Of a DNA stretch of 64,000 bases, positions 1 to 7,513 are shown in pieces. The stretch is taken from contig JASBTX010000028.1 of NCBI GenBank assembly GCA_030148225.1, positions 1 through 64,000 of the forward strand, given 5' to 3'. Under the pieces are notes generated by a model. It saw nothing but the letters and a program-made list of their open reading frames with translations. It did no database searches and had not been told where the DNA came from. A program made the translations under genes and the position numbers. The DNA is from Paracoccaceae bacterium (lineage in GTDB: Bacteria > Pseudomonadota > Alphaproteobacteria > Rhodobacterales > Rhodobacteraceae). Positions within the stretch are counted from its first letter, which is position 1, and every line of letters begins with the position of its first letter.

Positions 1-675
1 CCCGTTCCGGCAATGGAACCGGGAACAAATCTCATTTACGCAATCACGGGATTTACTTATTCGTTCCAGTCAAATGTTCTGGCCCCAATTTTCAAGCGGC
101 ATATCGATGCGAGGAAAGAAGGGGAATCGGCGGCAAAGTTCTATTCACGCTGGGCTTACGGATCTTCGCGCAACCTCGCCATGGTTGCACCGGCTATCGG
201 TGTGTTGTTTGTGACAACAGTTCTCACAACCGCACTTAGGGAAGCCATATTCAATCGCGACAAGTGGGAAGAAAAGGAAAAAGACGACGAGCTGATCGAG
301 TGGCTGCTTGCCAGAGCGTTTTCAAGAACAGGTCTTATCGGCGCGTGGGATATTCCGATGAACCTTTACACAGGCGTCAGGTATCAGCGTGATCTGGCCG
401 GTGCATATGCAGGTCCATATGTGTCCTATTTCCTGAATACGGCGGAAGCAGTCCTTGCCCTTATGGGTGACAGGAATTCCCCGAACACCAACACCGCAGA
501 GCGCAAAGCCACCAAGGCCGTGCTAGATCTGTTGTTTGTGACGGGTGGCAATATGGCGATAGCGAATCTGCCCGGTGGCAGAATATTGGGGACAACATAT
601 TGGGCGACGTTGGGGCTCAAGGATTACTACAATCCCAGCCAGAAAATCACGGATGCATTGTTTCCCAAGGAATAG
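1..675 (+). CDS. C-terminal part of a large phage-type protein (5' end outside window)
   Basis: The reading frame is already open at base 1, so the Met at 13 is probably internal and the gene continues to the left. About 224 residues are visible, with a hydrophobic helix near residues 55-75 (APAIGVLFVTTVLTTAL), a charged stretch (KWEEKEKDDE), and a second hydrophobic region near the C-terminus (LDLLFVTGGNMAIANLPGG). This layout resembles the C-terminal ends of very large phage proteins (internal virion or polyvalent proteins), but I recognise no named domain with certainty. The neighbouring Rha-type regulator and the tRNA boundary support a phage origin. It could instead belong to another integrated element. 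Confidence 0.5.
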   Translation, partial: PVPAMEPGTNLIYAITGFTYSFQSNVLAPIFKRHIDARKEGESAAKFYSRWAYGSSRNLAMVAPAIGVLFVTTVLTTALREAIFNRDKWEEKEKDDELIEWLLARAFSRTGLIGAWDIPMNLYTGVRYQRDLAGAYAGPYVSYFLNTAEAVLALMGDRNSPNTNTAERKATKAVLDLLFVTGGNMAIANLPGGRILGTTYWATLGLKDYYNPSQKITDALFPKE

Positions 676-691
676 CGGCTATATTTGCTGG

Positions 692-982
692 ATGCTGTTA
701 AACATTATTATTGGAATAGCCATCGGCTGGTATATCCCGAAATGGATATTGACGCGCAACAGTTTCATTCGTGTTCTGGTATCTTTCATTTGTACGATAT
801 TGGTAGCCATAATTGGTTTTGGCGCAGTCCTTGCTTTCGAAGGCTTGATGTTGGAGCACACCCCCGAAGTGGCGATACCTCGATCCATTATCGTTATTGT
901 CAACGCGATATTATTCTGGGCGTTCTCAGTGATCAGGCATATCAGGAAGGATAGATCGGCCCCAAAAGAGGCCGATCATTAA
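692..982 (+). CDS. Small three-helix membrane protein, unknown function
   Basis: Predicted 96 residues starting at MLLNIIIGIAIGW. Three hydrophobic segments are visible at about residues 2-18, 25-47 and 60-78, followed by a basic, hydrophilic tail (RHIRKDRS). The same frame stays open upstream to 575 with a Met at 653, but that part overlaps the preceding gene, so 692 is preferred. The gene follows the phage-type protein by 16 bases and runs the same way. Small membrane proteins beside phage late genes are sometimes lysis proteins, but nothing here shows that; the function is unknown. Confidence 0.45.
   Translation: MLLNIIIGIAIGWYIPKWILTRNSFIRVLVSFICTILVAIIGFGAVLAFEGLMLEHTPEVAIPRSIIVIVNAILFWAFSVIRHIRKDRSAPKEADH
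954..977 (+). terminator. Terminator-like hairpin at the end of the phage-side genes
   Basis: A perfect 8-bp inverted repeat, GATCGGCC (954-961) and GGCCGATC (970-977), with an 8-base loop overlaps the last codons of the small membrane protein. It is followed by ATTAAACC rather than a clean T tract, so termination would be weak or factor-assisted. It lies between convergent gene groups. Confidence 0.4.
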
Positions 983-1044
983 ACCATCTTTCTGGCAAGT
1001 ATCGTTTCGATCATTGTTTCAGTCCAAAGGAACAAAGTAGAGCC

Positions 1045-1206
1045 CTAATCGGGCTCCAGCGTTGATTTCAGTTCCGCCTGAGCCGCCTCGATCACCGCCT
1101 CAATGGCCAACGTCTCCTCCGGGACGCTGTGGTTGAGATGAAACAGGGCGTTCAGCAATCCATCAAGACGACCAAGCATGATTTCGATATCTTCATTTCT
1201 ATGCAT
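1045..1206 (-). CDS. Small acidic protein coupled to the rha gene
   Basis: A 53-residue reading frame (MHRNEDIEIM...STLEPD) whose ATG overlaps the last codons of the upstream Rha gene: the final CAT-GCA-TAG of rha contains the ATG. Such an overlap is typical of translational coupling. The product is acidic and probably helical and contains no known motif. The longer frame over the same bases (to 1518) runs antiparallel to nothing but overlaps rha heavily, so only this short part is supported. Confidence 0.45.
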   Translation of the reverse strand: MHRNEDIEIMLGRLDGLLNALFHLNHSVPEETLAIEAVIEAAQAELKSTLEPD

Positions 1207-1861
1207 GAAAATACTCCATCTTCGAGAAGCGCCGCGCCAGTCGCTGCAAGCCCATGTCTGTAATGAGTACTCCGGTAATTGCAGGGTCTGACTTTTGTGG
1301 TTCAAGAGTGCCCTGCCTGATGTGTCCGACGTAGGCAACGAGCTTGCGTCCGCGGGAATAAACCCATCGTTCCTGCTTGAGGAAGCGCACCAGATCTGAT
1401 CTGGTGATGTTAAGTTCCCGCGCCGCATTCGTGATGGTGTGCGAATTGTCAGACTTTGCCATTTGGTCCTGTGCCCGCTCCTTGGGGGCCATGCGTTTGA
1501 TTTCTTTTTCCTGAACAACGGTCTGTTCAGCCAGATCAGCCGCCAGTCTTAGCGCATCGGCGTAGGTGTGCGGGATAGCAAACCCGCCCTGAGTTTCCAG
1601 TTCTTCCAGCCGGTCGATGATCTTGAGGCGCAGGATCACGTCATACCCGGAAACCAGCAGCAGTGTGAGTTTTTTGGGAAGCCGGTATTCCTCTTGGGCC
1701 TTATTTTGTTGGTCCAAATAGGTGTGAGCAAATCTGCTCACACCTACATCGATGGCTTCCAGCATGGTGCGGATATCCCTACGGACATCCGGGTGGCGCT
1801 TCCCGGTCAGTTCAGCAATTTCTCTGCTGGACATAGTGACTGAGTGAGTAATCTGGTTCAT
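1199..1861 (-). CDS. Rha family phage regulatory protein with antirepressor-like C-terminus
   Basis: Predicted 220 residues. The N-terminal part (about 8-95) has the Rha pattern: SSREIAELTGKRHPDVRRDI followed by EYRLPKKLTLLLVSGYDVILRLKIIDRLEELE. The C-terminal part (about 130-215) resembles the KilA-C/antirepressor domain (ITNAARELNITRSDLVRFL, then a WVYSRGRKLVAY strand pair and TDMGLQRLARRF). Rha proteins are phage regulators that interfere with host or phage development. The start is supported by GGAGG at 1867-1871, five bases before the ATG. That ribosome site sits inside a stem (see leader feature). The 53-residue downstream gene overlaps its stop. Confidence 0.85.
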   Translation of the reverse strand: MNQITHSVTMSSREIAELTGKRHPDVRRDIRTMLEAIDVGVSRFAHTYLDQQNKAQEEYRLPKKLTLLLVSGYDVILRLKIIDRLEELETQGGFAIPHTYADALRLAADLAEQTVVQEKEIKRMAPKERAQDQMAKSDNSHTITNAARELNITRSDLVRFLKQERWVYSRGRKLVAYVGHIRQGTLEPQKSDPAITGVLITDMGLQRLARRFSKMEYFHA

Positions 1862-2044
1862 CAGAACCTCCGTGTGCAGGGTTAACCAGCCACTGAGGTT
1901 CTAATCTCTGGTGGCCGGACGAACAGGATTAGAACTACCGCTACACGGAACGGCCCCCTTTCGGAGCCCTGAACGCCCGACCATAAGAAAACCCGCGATG
2001 GGCGCGGGTCGAAGCGCCGTGTAGGAGACAGGGTTCTAATCCTG
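1859..2044 (-). promoter_or_regulatory. Structured leader of rha; candidate C4-like RNA switch
   Basis: In transcript order the leader has four related segments: (i) 2044-2033 CAGGATTAGAAC, (ii) 1935-1924 GTTCTAATCCTG, (iii) 1906-1895 GATTAGAACCTC and (iv) 1870-1859 GAGGTTCTGATG, which contains the GAGG of the ribosome site and the ATG of rha. Segments i and ii are perfectly complementary over 12 bases. Segments iii and iv pair over 11 bases (one G-U), hiding the ribosome site and start. Segments ii and iii can also pair over 9 bases, which would free iv. A second pair, CTACACGG (1941-1948 on the plus strand) and CCGTGTAG (2017-2024), extends the i-ii stem. The layout recalls the C4 antisense RNA that controls phage P1/P7 antirepressor, but homology is not shown. 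Confidence 0.65.
1983..2009 (-). terminator. Rho-independent terminator inside the rha leader
   Basis: On the minus strand a stem ACCCGC/GCGGGT (2009-2004 with 1996-1991), loop GCCCATC, is followed by TTTCTTAT. It lies between leader segments i and ii, so it could end a short regulatory RNA before rha or act as an attenuator. Confidence 0.7.
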
Positions 2045-2212
2045 GCAAACCTTTATCTGATTTGCGCTTCAATGTTGGCAGGTAAATCGGATACCTGTCA
2101 ATGAAATTATATAGTTACACAAAAGCACCACGACAAGGGCGCTGGGGTGCGCAAATGACTGCGCAAGCACCAAAAAATATTTTCCAGAAAAGCCGCTAAG
2201 TCATTGATTTTA

Positions 2213-2287
2213 TGGTGCTGCCGGAGAGATTTGAACTCTCGACCTCTCCCTTACCAAGGGAGTGCTCTGCCCCTGAGCTACGGCAGC
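2213..2287 (-). tRNA. tRNA-Thr (GGT anticodon)
   Basis: The minus strand folds as a tRNA: acceptor stem GCTGCCG (2287-2281) with CGGCAGC (2223-2217), discriminator A, and CCA encoded in the genome at 2215-2213. The anticodon stem CTCCC/GGGAG encloses the loop TTGGTAA, giving anticodon GGT (Thr). The T arm reads GAGAG-TTCAAAT-CTCTC. The 3' end faces the phage-like genes, the usual geometry for integration into the 3' end of a tRNA gene. Confidence 0.96.
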
Positions 2288-2346
2288 GATGGGCGGCTGA
2301 TTAGACGCAAAGGCTGGGGCTGGCAAGCGCTTTCGTGAGGCTTGGC

Positions 2347-3216
2347 TCAGAAGAGCACGATCGAATAACGCACGATGCGGTTGTTGCTGGTATCAGAGAG
2401 GTAAAACCGGTTGCCCACGACCTCGACACCGTCGGGATTGTCAAAGACATTGGGGCCCATTCCGGCCTCTCCGGTGCCCAGAACGCCCAGCAATGTGCCG
2501 CCCTCGGGACCGTCGGGATCGATCATCAGAATGCGGTCAGAGGCGGTATCGGCCACGACAAGCTGGCCGAAATCGGTGACATCCAGATAGCGTGGGCTGC
2601 CAAGGCCGAATTTGGGATGATCGATCACGCGCAACCGCTCGAGATCGGCGGAATACTGCACCAGCGCCCGGGTGCGCGTGTCGGCCACCCAGATTGTGCC
2701 GTCCGGTGCCTCGGCCAGATCATGGGCACCGTAAAGGCCCTGCGTCTCTGCCGTGACGGTGTTGCCACTGATGGCTGCCAAAACGCCGATGGCACTGGCC
2801 ATGGCGTAGTTCAGACCGTTCGTATGGGCCAGCACGCCCTCGATCCGGGGGGCCGAGAGCACGGTCTCGGGCAGGCCCGACAGCGCCTCGACGGAAGGAT
2901 AGGCGTGATATTGGCCTGCGCCCTTGACCGCCACCAATATGCGCCCGTCGTCACCGAATGAGAGGTCCTGCACATCGTAGAAACGGCCCTCGCCGATCCG
3001 TTCGATCAGTTCGAGGCTCTCGGGGTCCATGACCGCGATTTCACCGGTCAACCGTTCGGTGACATAGAGGCGTCCGTCCGGGCCCATCTCGAGATCGGTG
3101 GGTCCGCTCAGTATCGCCTCGCTCGCCGCGTCATAGGCGGCAAAGGGGCCGGGCGCTTCCTGTGCGCCCAGTGGTGTGGTGCCCAAGAGGCAAAGTGTGA
3201 CGGCAATGATACGCAT
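2347..3216 (-). CDS. Exported NHL-repeat beta-propeller protein
   Basis: Predicted 289 residues with a signal peptide ([19 protein letters not shown], cleavage after about residue 19). The mature protein contains repeated propeller-blade strands of the type [58 protein letters not shown] and [19 protein letters not shown], as in NHL/SMP-30-like proteins. It should act in the periplasm, and the ligand is unknown. The start at 3216 has GGAGG six bases upstream; the frame continues 50 codons further but without signal-peptide character. It is divergent from the murA operon, with about 100 bases of shared promoter space. Confidence 0.8.
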   Translation of the reverse strand: MRIIAVTLCLLGTTPLGAQEAPGPFAAYDAASEAILSGPTDLEMGPDGRLYVTERLTGEIAVMDPESLELIERIGEGRFYDVQDLSFGDDGRILVAVKGAGQYHAYPSVEALSGLPETVLSAPRIEGVLAHTNGLNYAMASAIGVLAAISGNTVTAETQGLYGAHDLAEAPDGTIWVADTRTRALVQYSADLERLRVIDHPKFGLGSPRYLDVTDFGQLVVADTASDRILMIDPDGPEGGTLLGVLGTGEAGMGPNVFDNPDGVEVVGNRFYLSDTSNNRIVRYSIVLF

Positions 3217-3320
3217 GACGATCCTCCGGCGTTTGCCCAAGGATAGGCGGAAATGCGCCTTTGTCGACCTTTCTGAGCGGCCCGGTTCGGCTGGACCCCC
3301 GATTTCCGCTGATATAGAGA

Positions 3321-3482
3321 ATGCGCATGACGACAAAGCGACCGCAGCAACAGGCGCAAAAGCCATCTCAGCCCGCCCGGCGCGAGGACCGGCTGAAAGC
3401 CGCCCTCAAGGCCAATCTGAAGCGGCGCAAGGATCAGGCGCGGTCGCGCAAGGACGCGGCAGAGGAAGAGCAGGAAAACTGA
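3321..3482 (+). CDS. Small basic protein preceding murA
   Basis: A 53-residue frame ([13 protein letters not shown]...) that is very rich in Lys, Arg, Gln and Glu and ends [10 protein letters not shown]. Its TGA (3480-3482) overlaps the ATG of murA by one base, which implies coupling. A second Met at 3327 is an equally possible start. It is probably helical and disordered, with no enzymatic motif. It is too short for many gene finders; position and coupling are the main support. Confidence 0.6.
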   Translation: MRMTTKRPQQQAQKPSQPARREDRLKAALKANLKRRKDQARSRKDAAEEEQEN

Positions 3483-4750
3483 TGGATTCAATCATCGTGA
3501 CCGGCGGCAATGCGCTGAACGGGACCATTCCCATCGCGGGTGCCAAGAACGCCTGCCTCACGCTTATGCCGGCGACGCTTTTGTCCGAGGAACCGCTGAC
3601 GCTGACCAATGCGCCGCGGCTGTCGGATATCAAGACCATGCAATTGCTGCTCGAATCCCTTGGCAGCGAGGTTACGGCGCTGAATGACGGCAAGGTTCTG
3701 GCGCTGTCGTCGGGGACGATCACCAATCACGTTGCCGATTATGACATCGTGCGCAAGATGCGCGCCTCGATCCTCGTGCTGGGGCCGATGCTGGCGCGCG
3801 AGGGGCATGCGGTGGTCTCGCTGCCGGGGGGCTGTGCCATCGGCGCGCGCCCGGTCGATCTGCATCTGAAGGCGCTTGAGGCGTTGGGAGCCGAGCTGGA
3901 ACTGCGCGACGGTTATGTTCACGCCACCGCCCGGTCCGGGCTGAAAGGGGGCCGCATCACCTTTCCGATGGTGTCGGTCGGGGCGACGGAAAACGCGCTG
4001 ATGGCGGCAACGCTGGCGCGCGGCACGACAGTGATCGAAAACGCCGCCTGCGAGCCGGAAATCACCGATCTGGCCCATTGCCTGCAACGCATGGGTGCCC
4101 AGATCGAGGGTGAGGGAACACCGACCATCACCATTCAGGGGGTGGATCGCCTGTCCGGGGCAACGCATCCGGTGGTGACTGACCGGATCGAGTTGGGCAC
4201 CTATATGCTGGCCCCCGCGATCACCGGTGGTGAGGTGACGCTCGAGGGCGGGCGGCTGGAACTGGTCAGCGCCTTTGCCGAAAAACTGGACGAGGCGGGC
4301 ATCGCGGTGGAAACGGTTGAAAACGGCCTGAAGGTCAGCCGCAGGAACGGGCCTGCGCGGGCGGTCGATGTCCGCACCGCGCCTTTTCCCGGATTTCCCA
4401 CCGATCTGCAGGCGCAGATGATGGCGCTTTTGTGCACGGCGGACGGGGTGTCGGTGCTGGAAGAGACGATTTTCGAGAACCGTTTCATGCATGCGCCCGA
4501 ACTGATCCGGATGGGCGCGCAGATTGATGTGCAGGGCGGCGTGGCCCGGGTGACGGGCGTTGAACGGCTGCGCGGTGCGCAGGTCATGGCGACCGATCTC
4601 AGGGCATCCGTTTCGCTGATCCTTGCCGGGCTTGCCGCCGAGGGTGAGACGCAGGTCAACCGTGTCTATCACCTGGACCGGGGGTATGAGCGTGTCGAAG
4701 AGAAACTGGCGGCCTGCGGTGCCGCGATCAGGCGGGTGGCCGGAGAATGA
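3482..4750 (+). CDS. murA: UDP-N-acetylglucosamine 1-carboxyvinyltransferase MurA
   Basis: Predicted 422 residues, the usual MurA length. It transfers enolpyruvate from phosphoenolpyruvate to UDP-GlcNAc, the first committed step of peptidoglycan synthesis, in the cytoplasm. The start [24 protein letters not shown] carries the conserved Lys-Asn (22-23). The catalytic loop [12 protein letters not shown] puts the active-site Cys at residue 118, the form sensitive to fosfomycin. The EPSP-synthase-like inside-out barrel repeats continue to [10 protein letters not shown] near the end. It is the second gene of a tight operon: one-base overlap upstream and four-base ATGA overlap with the DUF2948 gene downstream. 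Confidence 0.97.
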   Translation: MDSIIVTGGNALNGTIPIAGAKNACLTLMPATLLSEEPLTLTNAPRLSDIKTMQLLLESLGSEVTALNDGKVLALSSGTITNHVADYDIVRKMRASILVLGPMLAREGHAVVSLPGGCAIGARPVDLHLKALEALGAELELRDGYVHATARSGLKGGRITFPMVSVGATENALMAATLARGTTVIENAACEPEITDLAHCLQRMGAQIEGEGTPTITIQGVDRLSGATHPVVTDRIELGTYMLAPAITGGEVTLEGGRLELVSAFAEKLDEAGIAVETVENGLKVSRRNGPARAVDVRTAPFPGFPTDLQAQMMALLCTADGVSVLEETIFENRFMHAPELIRMGAQIDVQGGVARVTGVERLRGAQVMATDLRASVSLILAGLAAEGETQVNRVYHLDRGYERVEEKLAACGAAIRRVAGE

Positions 4751-5226
4751 GTGAGGACGCGCGTTTCGAGGACGGGCAGGAACAGCCGCTCAGGCTGATG
4801 GCGACAACGTCGGAGGATCTGAACGTCATTTCCGCCCTGACGCAGGATGCCGTTATTCCGGCGGCAGAGATGACATGGCAGAAACAGACGGGCCGCTTTG
4901 GTGTTCTGCTGAACCGGTTCCGCTGGGAAGATCGCGACGCCGCGCGCCTGCGGGGCCGGGCGTTTGAGCGGGTGCAATCGGTTCTGATGATCGATGCGGT
5001 TCTGAATGTCGCCTCGCAAGGCATTGATCCGAAAGACAAGGAAATGGTGATGTCGCTGATGTCGATCAGCTTTGACGGGGCCGATGGCGGTGCCGGGCGG
5101 GTGGTGATGACGCTGGCCGGTGATGGTGCCATCGGGATCGATGTCGATTACCTCGAGATCGTGCTGCGCGATGTGACACGCCCCTATGAAGCGCCTTCGA
5201 AGCGGGCGCCATCGCATCCGGAATAG
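4747..5226 (+). CDS. DUF2948 family protein
   Basis: Predicted 159 residues matching the DUF2948 pattern as I remember it: [21 protein letters not shown] at the N-terminus, [19 protein letters not shown], then [16 protein letters not shown] and a C-terminal [19 protein letters not shown] strand. Function is unknown; there is no signal peptide or membrane segment, so it is cytoplasmic. It overlaps murA by four bases and precedes hisD by four bases, an arrangement seen repeatedly in Rhodobacteraceae. Confidence 0.85.
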   Translation: MSEDARFEDGQEQPLRLMATTSEDLNVISALTQDAVIPAAEMTWQKQTGRFGVLLNRFRWEDRDAARLRGRAFERVQSVLMIDAVLNVASQGIDPKDKEMVMSLMSISFDGADGGAGRVVMTLAGDGAIGIDVDYLEIVLRDVTRPYEAPSKRAPSHPE

Positions 5227-5230
5227 GCGC

Positions 5231-6553
5231 ATGGCGATCCGACTGACATATGGCGAGCCGGGATTCGAGGCGGCGTTCAGCGCATTTCTGGCGACCAAGC
5301 GCGAAGACGCGGTGGATGTGGATGCGGCGGTGGCCGGGATCATCGCGGATGTGCGCGCGTGTGGTGACGCGGCGCTGATCGATCTGACGGCGCGGTTTGA
5401 CCGGCTGGAACTGACGCCGGAGCGCCTGAGGATTTCAGAGGGCGAGCTGGACGCGGCCACGTCAGAGGTCGGGGCCGAAGACGCGGCGGCGCTGGAACAT
5501 GCGGCGCGGCGCATCCGGGCCTATCACGAGCGCCAGCGCCCCGAAGATGCCCACTGGAGCGATGAGACCGGTGCGATGCTGGGCTGGCGCTGGGGTCCGG
5601 TCGCGGCGGCGGGGCTTTACGTGCCGGGCGGGCTTGCCAGCTATCCCTCATCTGTGCTGATGAACGCGATACCGGCTGCTGTGGCCGGTGTCGGGCGTCT
5701 GGTGATGACGGTGCCTGCGCCTGACGGGGTGCTGAACCCGCTGGTTCTTTATGCGGCCCGGCTGGCCGGGGTTGACGAGATTTACCGGGTTGGCGGTGCC
5801 CAGGCCGTTGCGGCGCTGGCCTATGGGACCGAGACAATCGCGCCTGTGGATAAAATCACGGGTCCCGGCAATGCCTATGTGGCCGCGGCCAAGCGGCGGG
5901 TCTTTGGCAAGGTGGGGATCGACATGATCGCCGGCCCTTCGGAAATCCTGATAATTGCAGATAAGCATAACGACCCCAAATGGTTGGCAACTGACCTTAT
6001 GAGCCAGGCCGAGCATGATCCTTCGGCCCAGTCGATATTGATCACTGATGACTCAGGTCTGGCCAACCGCGTGGCCGAAGCTGTGGATAACTTGCTGAGT
6101 GAACTGTCTCGATCCGATATCGCCGCCCAAAGCTGGCGCGATTTCGGGGCGATCATCACCGTTGACGATCTGGTGCAGGCGGCGGAACTTTCCGACCGGA
6201 TCGCGCCCGAGCATCTGGAGCTTTGCGTGGCTGATCCCGACGCGCTGGCGGCCCGGATCGCGCATGCGGGCGCGATATTTCTGGGCGCGTGGACGCCCGA
6301 GGCGATCGGCGATTACATCGGGGGGCCGAACCACGTGCTGCCCACGGCAAGATCGGCGCGGTTCTCATCGGGGCTGAGCGTGCTGGATTTCATGAAACGC
6401 ACGACGCTGGCGCGGATGACGCCCGGCGCACTGCGGGCCATCGGCCCGGATGCGGCCCGGCTGGCCGATGCCGAAGGGCTTGAGGCGCATGGCCTGTCCG
6501 TGCGCGAACGGCTGGACGCGCTGAACCGGGAGAAAGGGGAGCACGGGGAATGA
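5231..6553 (+). CDS. hisD: Histidinol dehydrogenase HisD
   Basis: Predicted 440 residues. HisD performs the last two steps of histidine synthesis, NAD-dependent oxidation of L-histidinol to L-histidine, and needs zinc. Visible landmarks are the LYVPGGLASYPSSVLMN loop, KITGPGNAYVAAAKR, IDMIAGPSEILIIAD, the zinc-region QAEHDPSAQS, the catalytic RIAPEHLELCV (Glu-His) and GPNHVLPT. The ATG at 5231 follows the DUF2948 stop directly; a longer in-frame extension to 5186 overlaps that gene and is not needed. It ends in a four-base overlap with the UPF0262 gene. Confidence 0.97.
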   Translation: MAIRLTYGEPGFEAAFSAFLATKREDAVDVDAAVAGIIADVRACGDAALIDLTARFDRLELTPERLRISEGELDAATSEVGAEDAAALEHAARRIRAYHERQRPEDAHWSDETGAMLGWRWGPVAAAGLYVPGGLASYPSSVLMNAIPAAVAGVGRLVMTVPAPDGVLNPLVLYAARLAGVDEIYRVGGAQAVAALAYGTETIAPVDKITGPGNAYVAAAKRRVFGKVGIDMIAGPSEILIIADKHNDPKWLATDLMSQAEHDPSAQSILITDDSGLANRVAEAVDNLLSELSRSDIAAQSWRDFGAIITVDDLVQAAELSDRIAPEHLELCVADPDALAARIAHAGAIFLGAWTPEAIGDYIGGPNHVLPTARSARFSSGLSVLDFMKRTTLARMTPGALRAIGPDAARLADAEGLEAHGLSVRERLDALNREKGEHGE

Positions 6554-7032
6554 CCAACCGCCTGATCCATGTCGAAATCGACGACAGCAACCTGCCGACC
6601 CCGACCCACGAGATCGATCAGGAACGCAAGGTGGCGATCTTTGATCTGCTCGAGGATAACAGCTTTGCCATCGTGTCGCGCGACGACAAACCGGCGCCCG
6701 AAGGCCCCTATCGCCTGACCATCGCGATCCGCGAGCGCCGCCTTGTCTTTGAACTGAGCGACGAAAGCGAGGCCCCGGCGGCTTCGTTTCTGCTGTCGCT
6801 CGGCCCGTTCCGGCAGGTCGTGAAGGATTACTTTCAGATTTGCGAGAGCTATTTCGATGCGGTCAAGCGTCTGCCGCCCTCGCAGATCGAGGCGATCGAC
6901 ATGGCCCGGCGCGGTATCCACAACGAGGGTGCGCGGGTGCTGCAGGAACGGCTGGAGGGCAAGGCCCTGATCGATATCGATACCTCGCGGCGGCTTTTCA
7001 CCCTGATCTGTGTGCTGCATTTCGGGGGCTGA
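6550..7032 (+). CDS. UPF0262 family protein
   Basis: Predicted 160 residues with the UPF0262 features LIHVEIDD near the start, ERKVAIFDLLEDNSF, LSLGPFRQVVKDYFQICESYFDAVK and MARRGIHNEGARVLQERL. This conserved alphaproteobacterial family has no known biochemical role. There are no export or membrane signals. ATG overlaps the hisD stop (ATGA), and the following phosphatase starts two bases after its own stop, so co-translation is likely. Confidence 0.92.
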   Translation: MTNRLIHVEIDDSNLPTPTHEIDQERKVAIFDLLEDNSFAIVSRDDKPAPEGPYRLTIAIRERRLVFELSDESEAPAASFLLSLGPFRQVVKDYFQICESYFDAVKRLPPSQIEAIDMARRGIHNEGARVLQERLEGKALIDIDTSRRLFTLICVLHFGG

Positions 7033-7033
7033 G

Positions 7034-7498
7034 GTGGAACGGGAATTACCGCAATCCATCCTGTTTTGTTGTGATTACAACGCGGTACGGTCCCCCATGG
7101 CCGAAGGGATCATGAAGAAATATTATGGTCAGGAAACCTATGTGCAGTCTGCCGGCGTCAAGCATGACCTCGAAATTGACGGGTTTTCAATCGCGGTCTG
7201 CAAGGAAATCGGCATCGAATTGTCGCGCCACCGGACGCGCAGTTTCGACGAAATGCGCGAATGGGGTGACGACCTGTCGACCTTTGATCTGGTGGTGGCG
7301 CTCTCGCCTGCCAGTCAGCGCAAGGCGCTGGACCTGACGCGCTATTATGCGCTGAGCGTGGATTACTGGCCCATTCTGGACCCGACCGGGTTGGGCGAAA
7401 CCCGCGAGGCCAAGCTGGATGCCTATCGTCAGGCGCGCGATCAGATCCGGACCCGGATCATCGAACAATTCGGGGAGCCCACCGAGACTATCGACTGA
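7034..7498 (+). CDS. Low-molecular-weight protein-tyrosine-phosphatase family protein
   Basis: Predicted 154 residues from the GTG at 7034; an ATG at 7010 in frame overlaps the upstream gene and is the alternative. The P-loop CDYNAVRS (Cys13-x5-Arg19) is the catalytic CX5R signature, and DPTG in WPILDPTGLG supplies the general-acid Asp region. The fold is shared with arsenate reductases, but the extended family in this operon is usually annotated as tyrosine phosphatase. The substrate is unknown. It is the last gene of the murA-hisD operon, facing chrA with only 15 bases between stops. Confidence 0.85.
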   Translation: MERELPQSILFCCDYNAVRSPMAEGIMKKYYGQETYVQSAGVKHDLEIDGFSIAVCKEIGIELSRHRTRSFDEMREWGDDLSTFDLVVALSPASQRKALDLTRYYALSVDYWPILDPTGLGETREAKLDAYRQARDQIRTRIIEQFGEPTETID

Positions 7499-7513
7499 CC
7501 AGTCGCCCCGGCA

